Shown here: piece by piece, positions 1 to 5,587 of the stretch
Position numbering within the stretch: the first letter of the stretch is position 1
Layout: the number at the start of each line of letters is the position of its first letter
Source: Streptomyces katrae
Lineage (GTDB): Bacteria > Actinomycetota > Actinomycetes > Streptomycetales > Streptomycetaceae
DNA: 9,853 bases
Direction of reading: 5' to 3'
NCBI RefSeq assembly: GCF_000966975.1
Contig: NZ_JZWV01000784.1
Coordinates: forward strand, 1-9,853
Notes under the pieces: generated by a model
What the model saw: only the letters and a program-made list of their open reading frames with translations
Told to the model about the DNA's origin: nothing
The model's database searches: none
Translations under genes and position numbers: made by a program

Positions 1-1415
1 CCCCCGCCCTCGGCCCCGCCCCGGCCCGCGAGTCCGGGGGGATCTCGCCGCTCGGGCTCTTCACCGTGCTGCTGGGCGCGGCCCTCCCGCTCATCGACTT
101 CTTCATCGTCAACGTGGCGCTGCCCGCCATCGACGCCGACCTCGCCGCCGGCCCGGCCATGCTGGAGCTGGTCGTCGGCGGCTACGGCGTCGCCTACTCG
201 GTGCTGCTGGTGCTGGGCGGCCGCCTCGGCGACATGGCCGGCCGCCGCCGGCTGTTCCTCATCGGCATGGCCGCCTTCGGCGTCACCTCCCTCGCCTGCG
301 GCCTGGCGCCCACCGCCTGGACGCTGGTCGGCGCGCGGGTGGCCCAGGGCGCCGCAGCCGCGCTGATGCTGCCGCAGGTGCTCGCCACCATCCAGGCCAC
401 CACGCAGGGCCCGCGCCGGGCCCGGGCGATGAGCCTGTACGGGGCCACCGCCGGACTGTCGATGGTCGCCGGGCAGATCCTCGGCGGGGTCCTGGTCGCC
501 GCCGACGTGGCCGGCTCCGGATGGCGCTCGGTGTTCCTGGTCAACGTGCCCGTGGTGCTCGTCGGGCTGGTGCTGGCCGTCCGGGCCGTCCCGGAGACCC
601 GCTCCGACCGCCCGGCGTCGGTGGACGTGCCCGGAACGCTGCTGCTGGGCCTGACGCTCGTGACCGTACTGCTCCCGCTCACGGAGGGCCGCGCCGCCGG
701 ATGGCCGCTGTGGACCTGGGTGTCGCTGGGCGTCTCCCCGCTCGCCGCCGTCTCCTTCTACCTGACGGAGCGCCGCGCCGACCGGCTCGGGCGGACCCCG
801 CTGGTGCCGCCGAGCCTGCTGAACCTGGTGTCGCTGCGGCGGGGGCTGGTGATGCTGCTGCCGTTCTCGATCGGCTTCAGCGGGTTCATGTTCGCCTTCG
901 CCGTCGCGCTCCAGCAGGGCCTGCGCCTGGGCCCGGTGGCGGCCGGGCTCGCCCTGGTGCCGCTGGCCCTGGGCTTCTTCGCCGCCTCGCTCTCCGGCCC
1001 CCGGCTGGTCGGGCGCTTCGGCAGCCGCGTCGTCACCGCCGGCGGGCTCGTCCAGGCCGTGGGCATCGGCCTGCTGCTGCTGACCGTGTGGCGCGGCTGG
1101 CCGGACCTGGGGATCGCGGCCCTCGCCCCGGGGATGGCCGTGGCCGGCGTGGGGCAGGGCCTCCAGCTGCCGGTGCTGATGCGGCTGATGCTCTCCGACG
1201 TGCCGGCGGACCGGGCCGGGGTGGGCAGCGGGGTCATGGTCACCACGCAGCAGTCCTCGCTCGCCCTGGGCGTGGCGACCGTCGGCAGCCTCTTCCTCGC
1301 GCTGGACGCCTCGGTCGGCATGCGGGACGCCCTCGCCGTGACCCTGGCGGTCCAGCTCGGGCTGATCGTCCTGACGGTCCTCCTCAGCCGCCGCCTCCCG
1401 CGCGCCATGGGCTGA
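1..1415 (+). CDS. MFS transporter, DHA2 (EmrB/QacA-like) family, 5'-truncated by the window edge
   Basis: This is a proton-driven multidrug or metabolite exporter of the cytoplasmic membrane. The frame is open from base 3 and ends at TGA 1413-1415, giving about 470 visible residues. TM1 carries the DHA2 signature D-F-F-I-V-N-V-A-L-P. The loop between TM2 and TM3 has motif A (GGRLGDMAGRRRLF). The antiporter motif C region reads G-Q-I-L-G-G, with Gln where many drug antiporters have Pro, and is followed by W-R-S-V-F-L-V-N-V-P. Hydrophobic segments continue to the C-terminus in a number consistent with 14 helices. A GTG at 66 would start inside TM1, and the 21 codons before it hold no start codon, so the true start lies upstream of the window. 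The substrate cannot be predicted. The gene ends 22 bp from the convergent HAD gene. Confidence 0.9.
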   Translation, partial: PALGPAPARESGGISPLGLFTVLLGAALPLIDFFIVNVALPAIDADLAAGPAMLELVVGGYGVAYSVLLVLGGRLGDMAGRRRLFLIGMAAFGVTSLACGLAPTAWTLVGARVAQGAAAALMLPQVLATIQATTQGPRRARAMSLYGATAGLSMVAGQILGGVLVAADVAGSGWRSVFLVNVPVVLVGLVLAVRAVPETRSDRPASVDVPGTLLLGLTLVTVLLPLTEGRAAGWPLWTWVSLGVSPLAAVSFYLTERRADRLGRTPLVPPSLLNLVSLRRGLVMLLPFSIGFSGFMFAFAVALQQGLRLGPVAAGLALVPLALGFFAASLSGPRLVGRFGSRVVTAGGLVQAVGIGLLLLTVWRGWPDLGIAALAPGMAVAGVGQGLQLPVLMRLMLSDVPADRAGVGSGVMVTTQQSSLALGVATVGSLFLALDASVGMRDALAVTLAVQLGLIVLTVLLSRRLPRAMG

Positions 1416-1437
1416 CCACCGCTCCCGGTCGCCGAGG

Positions 1438-2130
1438 TCACCCGCCCCCGGCCCACCCGCCCCCCAGCGAGCCCAGCCACTCCTCGGCCGCCGCCGCGCT
1501 GAACTCCGCCTGGCCGCCCGCGAAGAGCAGCCCCGCACCCGCGAAGGCCGGGTCGCCGGCACTCCGCGCCACATAGGGGACCGCCAGGCAGTGCATCCCG
1601 GCGGCACGGGCCGCGAGGGCCCCCGGGGCGGCGTCCTCGACCACCGCGCAGGAGGCCGGGGCGGCGCCCAGCCGGCGGGCCGCCTCCAGGAACACGTCCG
1701 GGGCGGGCTTGCCCCGTTCGACCTCCTCGGCGGAGACCGCCGTGGTCAGCAGGGCGGACAGGCCCGTGCCCTCCAGAACGGCCTCGATCGCCTCCCGGGA
1801 GGAGCCGGAGGCCACCGCCATCGGGACGCCCCGCGCGTGCAGCCGTTCGACCAGCCCCCGCATCTCGGGGAAGGCCTCCGTGCGGGTACGGGCCAGCTCC
1901 AGATAGGCCGCGTTCTGCTCCGCCAGCAACTGCTCCACCGGGGCCCGGAGTCCGTACCGCTCCTTGAGGAGCTCCAGCGTCTCCAGGGTCCCGATGCCGA
2001 TGAAGCGTGCGTGCTGCTCCCACGTGAAGTCGGGGACTCCGTGGCGCTCCAGGGTGCGGCGCCCGGACTCGTAGTAGTTCGGCTCGCTGTCCACGAGGGT
2101 GCCGTCCAGATCGAATATGACGGAGATCAT
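1438..2130 (-). CDS. HAD-superfamily hydrolase, beta-phosphoglucomutase/sugar-phosphatase-like
   Basis: A 230-aa cytoplasmic phosphatase or phosphomutase of HAD subfamily I, complete at the family's usual length. Motif I is DLDGT with nucleophile Asp7 and acid/base Asp9. Motif II is the serine stretch A-S-G-S near residues 108-110. Lys141 in G-K-P-A-P is motif III. Glu165-Asp166 in V-V-E-D-A-A-P-G is the Mg2+-binding motif IV. Residues 15-80 form the helical C1 cap that chooses the substrate. I chose ATG 2130 because HAD proteins usually begin a few residues before motif I; an AGGACGGG stretch lies about 11-12 nt upstream. An in-frame ATG at 2172 would add 14 residues rich in Arg and Ala that do not look like a HAD N-terminus. 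The gene lies just downstream of the Lrp gene in the same direction, so co-transcription is likely. The actual substrate is unknown: sugar phosphate, phosphoglycolate and others are all possible. Confidence 0.92.
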   Translation of the reverse strand: MISVIFDLDGTLVDSEPNYYESGRRTLERHGVPDFTWEQHARFIGIGTLETLELLKERYGLRAPVEQLLAEQNAAYLELARTRTEAFPEMRGLVERLHARGVPMAVASGSSREAIEAVLEGTGLSALLTTAVSAEEVERGKPAPDVFLEAARRLGAAPASCAVVEDAAPGALAARAAGMHCLAVPYVARSAGDPAFAGAGLLFAGGQAEFSAAAAEEWLGSLGGGWAGGG

Positions 2131-2176
2131 CCGTTGTGCCCGTCCTGCCGGTCGTATGGCTTCGCGTCCCATCCTG

Positions 2177-2656
2177 TCAGGGTTTGCGCGCCGCCCGTCC
2201 CACGGCTTCGACCAGCGGCAGCAGCCGGTGGGCGACCCGCTCCCGCAGCGCCACCTCCGTCCGGGTGCGGACCACCCCCGGAAGCCGGATCAGCCGCTGG
2301 ATCACGTCCTCCAGATGGGCGTTGTCCCGGGCGGCCACCCGCGTCAGCAGGTCCCCGCCGCCGGTGATCGAGAAGGCCTCGATGATCTCCGGTACGGCGG
2401 CCAGGGCGTCGCCCACGTCGTCCAGGTGCCCCTGGGTCACCTCGATGTGCACGAAGGCCAGCACCGGGTGCCCGAGCGCGGCGGGGGAGAGCACGGGGCC
2501 GCTGCCGGTGATCACCCCGGTCCGCTCCAACCGGTCCAGCCGGGCCTGGAGGGTTCCGCGCGCCACGCCGAGGATCCGGGCGTACTCGCGGACACTGGTG
2601 CGCGGCTGCTCGATCAGCAGACGCAGGATCCGGGTGTCGAGCTCGTCCACCGCCAT
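2177..2656 (-). CDS. Lrp/AsnC-family transcriptional regulator
   Basis: A 159-aa DNA-binding regulator, the standard Lrp/AsnC length. Residues 4-50 form the winged helix-turn-helix: it begins D-E-L-D-T-R-I-L-R-L-L, and the recognition helix lies around A-R-G-T-L-Q-A-R-L-D-R-L. A short linker leads to the RAM effector/oligomerisation domain at about residues 66-140, including G-G-G-D-L-L-T-R-V-A-A-R-D at 99-111, the usual effector-pocket stretch. Members usually sense amino acids or related small molecules and often repress their own gene; the ligand here cannot be read from sequence. ATG 2656 was chosen because the domain starts there. The frame stays open upstream, but those 71 codons are only the antisense of the photolyase start region. 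There is no Shine-Dalgarno before ATG, and a TACAGT hexamer lies six bases upstream, so the mRNA may be leaderless. The gene is divergent from the photolyase and followed by the HAD gene. Confidence 0.93.
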   Translation of the reverse strand: MAVDELDTRILRLLIEQPRTSVREYARILGVARGTLQARLDRLERTGVITGSGPVLSPAALGHPVLAFVHIEVTQGHLDDVGDALAAVPEIIEAFSITGGGDLLTRVAARDNAHLEDVIQRLIRLPGVVRTRTEVALRERVAHRLLPLVEAVGRAARKP

Positions 2657-2660
2657 GCCA

Positions 2661-2678
2661 GGACTGTACCAATGGTCC
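2661..2678. promoter_or_regulatory. Candidate Lrp operator dyad between the Lrp and photolyase genes
   Basis: ACCA-A-TGGT (2668-2676) is a perfect nine-base dyad. It is nested inside GGAC-N10-GTCC (2661-2678), although the two symmetry centres differ by about 2.5 bp. The site touches the possible -10 hexamer of the Lrp gene and lies within 50 bp of the photolyase start. Lrp/AsnC proteins bind short degenerate palindromes and commonly autoregulate, so this is a plausible operator. A dyad this short can also occur by chance. Confidence 0.3.
2663..2668 (-). promoter_or_regulatory. Possible -10 element of a leaderless Lrp-gene promoter
   Basis: On the minus strand the hexamer is TACAGT, matching the actinobacterial TANNNT consensus. 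It sits six bases before ATG 2656, which would put the transcript start at or next to the start codon. No ribosome binding site is present in those six bases. I see no good -35 hexamer, so this remains a candidate. Confidence 0.3.
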
Positions 2679-2707
2679 GTAAAGCCCGGATCGGCCGGAA
2701 TTCCGAC

Positions 2708-2714
2708 GGGGGAG
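2708..2714 (+). promoter_or_regulatory. Ribosome binding site that supports the TTG start of the photolyase gene
   Basis: GGGGGAG ends nine bases before TTG 2724. It is the only purine-rich Shine-Dalgarno-like stretch in the intergenic region and supports the rare TTG start. Confidence 0.6.
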
Positions 2715-2723
2715 ACCAGCACC

Positions 2724-4106
2724 TTGAACACCGCCGTCGTCCTGTACACCAGTGACCTGCGCCTGCACGACCACCCGCCGCTGCGCGCCGCCCTGGCCTC
2801 CTGCGACCGGGTGGTCCCGCTCTTCGTCCGCGACCGGGCCGTCGAACGCGCGGGCTTCGCCGTCCCCAACCGGCTGGCCTTCCTCGCCGACTGCCTCGCC
2901 GACCTCGACGCCGGCCTGCGGACCCGCGGCGGCCGCCTCGTCCTGCGTTCGGGGGAGGTGGTGGAGGAGGTCTGCGCCCTCGTCCGGGAGGCCGGCGCCG
3001 GCGAGGTGCACCTCGCCGCCGGGGTCAGCGGCTACGCCCAGGCCCGCGAACGGCGCCTGCGCGAGGCCCTCCGGGCCCAGGGGTGCGCCCTGTACACCCA
3101 CGAGGCGGTGATCACGGCGGTGGCCCCCGGCGCCGTCCTCCCCAGCGGCAGGGGATCCGACCACTTCGCCGTCTTCACCCCCTACCTGCGCCGCTGGAGC
3201 GAACTGCCGCCCCGCCGGGCGGCCGCCGCGCCCCGCACCGTACGCGTCCCCGAGGACATCGGATCCGAGGAACCGCCCCGCCGCTCCGCGGTCACCGGGA
3301 CCTCCCCGGGCCTGGCGCGCGGCGGCGAGTGCGAGGCCCGCCGGCTGCTGACCCGCTGGCTGAGCTCGGGCCTCGCCCGGTACGAGGACACCCACGACGA
3401 CCTCGCGGCCGACGCCACCTCCCGGCTCTCCCCGCACCTGCACTTCGGCACCCTCTCGCCCGTCGAGGCAGCCCAGCGCGCCCGCGCGGCCGGCGGTCCC
3501 GGCGCCGAGGCCTTCGTCCGGCAGCTGTGCTGGCGCGACTTCCACCACCAGGTCCTCGCCGCCCGCCCCGAGGCCGCCACCCGGGACTACCGCGCCCGCG
3601 ACGACCGCTGGCGCACCGGCCGCGACGCCGAGGAGGAGGTCCAGGCCTGGAAGGACGGCCGCACCGGCTACCCGGTGGTCGACGCGGCCATGCGCCAGCT
3701 GCGCCACGAGGGCTGGATGCACAACCGCGGCCGGCTGCTGGCGGCCGGCTTCCTCGCCAAGACCCTCTACGCGGACTGGCGCACCGGAGCCCGGCACTTC
3801 CTCGACCTCCTCGTGGACGGAGACGTGGCCAACAACCAGCTCAACTGGCAGTGGGTGGCCGGCACCGGCACCGACACCCGCCCCAACCGGGTCCTCAACC
3901 CCGTCCGCCAGGGCCTGCGCCACGACCCCGACGGCCGCTACGTCCACCGCTGGGTCCCCGAACTCGCCGCCCTGCCCGCGCCCCGCGTCCACGAACCCTG
4001 GAAGCTGCCCGCAGAGGAGCGGGCCCGCTACGACTACCCCGAGCCGCTGGTCGACCTCACCGAGGCCCAGGCCCGCTTCCGCGAGGGACGGAGGGGCGCC
4101 TCCTGA
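2724..4106 (+). CDS. phr: Class I deoxyribodipyrimidine photolyase (cryptochrome/photolyase family)
   Basis: A 460-aa flavoprotein predicted to repair UV-induced cyclobutane pyrimidine dimers using blue light. Residues 1-130 form the alpha/beta antenna-binding domain, opening V-V-L-Y-T-S-D-L-R-L-H-D. The helical FAD domain covers about 200-430. It contains W-R-D-F (270-273), G-Y-P-V-V-D-A-A-M-R-Q-L (315-326), G-W-M-H-N-R (330-335) and D-G-D-V-A-N-N (365-371). It also has N-W-Q-W-V-A-G-T-G-T-D (374-384) and H-E-P-W (423-426). The electron-transfer Trp triad of E. coli PhrB (W306, W359, W382) aligns with Trp296, Trp352 and Trp375. The TTG start at 2724 is supported by GGGGGAG at 2708-2714, nine bases upstream, and by the N-terminal match; no ATG or GTG fits. 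Deazaflavin (8-HDF) is the likely antenna, as in the characterised Streptomyces griseus enzyme, but that is inference. Some active-site residues differ from PhrB (see findings). The gene is convergent with DUF1275, 22 bp away. Confidence 0.94.
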   Translation: MNTAVVLYTSDLRLHDHPPLRAALASCDRVVPLFVRDRAVERAGFAVPNRLAFLADCLADLDAGLRTRGGRLVLRSGEVVEEVCALVREAGAGEVHLAAGVSGYAQARERRLREALRAQGCALYTHEAVITAVAPGAVLPSGRGSDHFAVFTPYLRRWSELPPRRAAAAPRTVRVPEDIGSEEPPRRSAVTGTSPGLARGGECEARRLLTRWLSSGLARYEDTHDDLAADATSRLSPHLHFGTLSPVEAAQRARAAGGPGAEAFVRQLCWRDFHHQVLAARPEAATRDYRARDDRWRTGRDAEEEVQAWKDGRTGYPVVDAAMRQLRHEGWMHNRGRLLAAGFLAKTLYADWRTGARHFLDLLVDGDVANNQLNWQWVAGTGTDTRPNRVLNPVRQGLRHDPDGRYVHRWVPELAALPAPRVHEPWKLPAEERARYDYPEPLVDLTEAQARFREGRRGAS

Positions 4107-4128
4107 CGCGGCCGCACCCGCCGCCCCG

Positions 4129-4824
4129 TCAGACGCAGTGCAGGGCCGGCTGCCTCAGGTACACCAGGGCCACCGCCAGTACCACCAAGGCGGCCGGCAG
4201 CAGCAGCCAGTTCACCGGGCAGCCGGCCCGCACCAGCAGCCCCCCGGTCAGCCCGCCCGTGAACATCGCGGCCACCGCCCACGCCCGCCGGCCCCACGCC
4301 CCCGTCCCGTAACCGAAGGCGGTGTCGTGCCCCAGCGCCGATCCGCCGAGGAGGGCGGTCATGGACCGGGTGACCAGGGTCGTCGGCACCCCGGGCAGGT
4401 TGACCCGCATGCTCGTCACATTGCGGAAGCCCATCGCCACCGCCAGGGCGGACGCGGTCAGCAGGTGCCGGACGGCCGGGGACCCGTAGCGGGGCGCCAG
4501 GCCCCAGCCGATCGCCGCGGCGACGGTGATCAGCGCCGCCTCGACGGACAGCCCGAGCACGAACCAGTGCCGCCCCCGGGCCTCGGCCGCCCCCTCCAGC
4601 CGCGCCGCGCAGACGGCCCCGACGGCGAACGACAGCAGGGACACCCCGGCCGCCAGCGCGGGCAGGTGCCCCTGATGAGCCAGCCCGAAGGACAGGAACA
4701 GCACGTTGCCGGTCTGCATGGCGGTGAACACCGGCCCCAGCGCCAGCAGGCTGACCGCCTCGATCAGCCCGGTCACCCAGGTCAGCACCAGCAGCAGGAC
4801 GGTCAGCCGCCTGCACACACTCAC
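4129..4824 (-). CDS. DUF1275 (YoaK-like) integral membrane protein
   Basis: A 231-aa membrane protein of the DUF1275 family, whose biochemical role is not established. The family hallmarks are present near the N-terminus: G-L-I-E-A-V-S-L-L-A-L-G, then M-Q-T-G-N-V-L-F-L-S-F-G, the M-T-G-N-like signature. A second conserved block reads F-R-N-V-T-S-M-R followed by P-T-T-L-V-T-R-S. About six hydrophobic helices are visible, the last just before the C-terminus (L-L-L-P-A-A-L-V-V-L-A-V-A). Start choice: GGAGGTGAT at 4828-4836 matches the 16S anti-Shine-Dalgarno over nine bases but runs into the ATG at 4830. GTG 4824, eight bases after GGAGG, therefore has the normal spacing. If ATG 4830 is used the protein is two residues longer. 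An ATG at 4875 has no ribosome binding site. The gene is convergent with the photolyase and divergent from the histidine phosphatase gene; no functional link to either is evident. Confidence 0.9.
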   Translation of the reverse strand: MSVCRRLTVLLLVLTWVTGLIEAVSLLALGPVFTAMQTGNVLFLSFGLAHQGHLPALAAGVSLLSFAVGAVCAARLEGAAEARGRHWFVLGLSVEAALITVAAAIGWGLAPRYGSPAVRHLLTASALAVAMGFRNVTSMRVNLPGVPTTLVTRSMTALLGGSALGHDTAFGYGTGAWGRRAWAVAAMFTGGLTGGLLVRAGCPVNWLLLPAALVVLAVALVYLRQPALHCV

Positions 4825-4827
4825 GTC

Positions 4828-4836
4828 CATCACCTC
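4828..4836 (-). promoter_or_regulatory. Extended Shine-Dalgarno of the DUF1275 gene
   Basis: The minus strand reads GGAGGTGAT, complementary to nine bases at the 16S rRNA 3' end. It includes the first two bases of ATG 4830. With normal spacing it points to GTG 4824 as the start. Confidence 0.6.
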
Positions 4837-4897
4837 CGACAGTGACACGCCCGCCCGGCTCCACCGGCCCGACATGCCGGGCGCGAGCGGCGCCCCG

Positions 4898-4903
4898 TAG
4901 GGT
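4898..4903 (+). promoter_or_regulatory. Possible -10 element of a leaderless promoter for the histidine phosphatase gene
   Basis: TAGGGT fits the TANNNT -10 consensus and is followed by seven bases and then ATG 4911. That is the arrangement of leaderless actinobacterial transcripts. The seven bases (CCGGGAC) hold only a poor Shine-Dalgarno. The -35 region, near 4874-4880, is weak. Confidence 0.35.
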
Positions 4904-4910
4904 CCGGGAC

Positions 4911-5504
4911 ATGAGTGATCTTCTGCTGGTGAGGCACGGGGAGACGGCGTGGAGCGCCAACGGGCGCCACACCGGGCTCACCGACGTCCCGCTGACCGCG
5001 CGCGGGGCCGACGAGGCCCTCTCGCTGGCCCCCTACTTCCGCGACCGGCACCCCGCCCTGGTCCTGACCAGCCCCCTGAGCCGGGCCGTGGCCACGGCCG
5101 AACTGGCCGGACTGACCGACGGCGTCCCCGACCCCGACCTCCACGAGTGGGACTACGGCGGCTACGAGGGCATCACCACCGCCGAGATCCAGCGGACCCA
5201 CCCCGACTGGTCGCTGTGGACCGACGGAGTCCCGCCCGGCGACGCCCGCCACCCCGGTGAGAGCGCCGCCCAGGTCGGCGCCCGCGCCGACCGGGTCCTG
5301 GCCCGGGCCGCGGAGGTGCTGCGCGCCGGCAAGGGCGACGTGGTCCTCGTCGCCCACGGCCACTTCCTGCGCGTCCTGACCGCCCGCTACCTCGGCCTGC
5401 CCCCGGAGGCCGGCCGGCTCTTCCTGCTGCGCACCGGCACCGTCAGCGAACTCTCCACGGAACACGGCCTCCCGGTGATCGCGGGCTGGAACACCCGCCC
5501 CTGA
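4911..5504 (+). CDS. Histidine phosphatase superfamily protein (phosphoglycerate-mutase-like)
   Basis: A 197-aa cytoplasmic phosphatase of the branch-1 histidine phosphatase superfamily. The catalytic RHGET motif is at residues 8-12, with His9 as the phospho-acceptor. Arg58 in S-P-L-S-R-A-V-A-T-A is the second phosphate-binding arginine. Glu79 in L-H-E-W-D-Y-G-G-Y-E-G is the likely general acid. His149 in V-A-H-G-H-F is the second catalytic histidine. The length matches small phosphatases of this family rather than glycolytic phosphoglycerate mutase (about 250 aa), so a role outside glycolysis is likely. Substrates in this family are broad (phosphosugars, nucleotides, cobalamin precursors) and cannot be chosen here. 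ATG 4911 was chosen because the conserved beta strand and RHG motif begin at residue 3; the open frame extends to 4842 but without family sequence. The gene is divergent from DUF1275 across about 80 bp and followed by a hairpin. Confidence 0.93.
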   Translation: MSDLLLVRHGETAWSANGRHTGLTDVPLTARGADEALSLAPYFRDRHPALVLTSPLSRAVATAELAGLTDGVPDPDLHEWDYGGYEGITTAEIQRTHPDWSLWTDGVPPGDARHPGESAAQVGARADRVLARAAEVLRAGKGDVVLVAHGHFLRVLTARYLGLPPEAGRLFLLRTGTVSELSTEHGLPVIAGWNTRP

Positions 5505-5511
5505 CCCGGTC

Positions 5512-5555
5512 CGCGCGGCGCGGGCCGCCGCCACCCGGACGACCCGCGCCGCTCG
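5512..5555 (+). terminator. GC-rich hairpin after the histidine phosphatase gene, probable terminator
   Basis: GCGGCGCGGG (5515-5524) is perfectly complementary to CCCGCGCCGC (5543-5552), with an 18-nt loop. After one mismatch the stem gains two more pairs, to 5512 and 5555. It begins seven bases after the stop codon at 5504. There is no T-run, which is common for actinobacterial terminators. It could instead act in the leader of the permease gene, which starts 33 bp further on. Confidence 0.5.
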
Positions 5556-5587
5556 CGCACCCCCGCCCCGCGCGTGACGATGCGTAC

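Noticed and set aside
66..68. GTG as start of the DHA2 exporter
   Set aside because: It would begin inside the first membrane helix. The frame is open to the window edge with a typical hydrophilic N-tail, so the gene starts upstream.
2131..2172. ATG 2172 as start of the HAD phosphatase, four bases after the Lrp stop
   Set aside because: The tight spacing is tempting, but the extra 14 residues do not resemble a HAD N-terminus and the canonical first strand begins right after ATG 2130.
2127..3992. A 621-codon open frame on the minus strand opposite the photolyase
   Set aside because: It is the antisense shadow of a high-GC gene: Gly/Ala/Val/Arg-rich with no domain, and it overlaps well-supported genes. 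Only its last part coincides with the HAD/Lrp region, in the wrong frame.
3083..4312. A 409-codon + strand open frame inside the photolyase gene
   Set aside because: Arg/Pro-rich out-of-frame translation of the photolyase, without recognizable domains.
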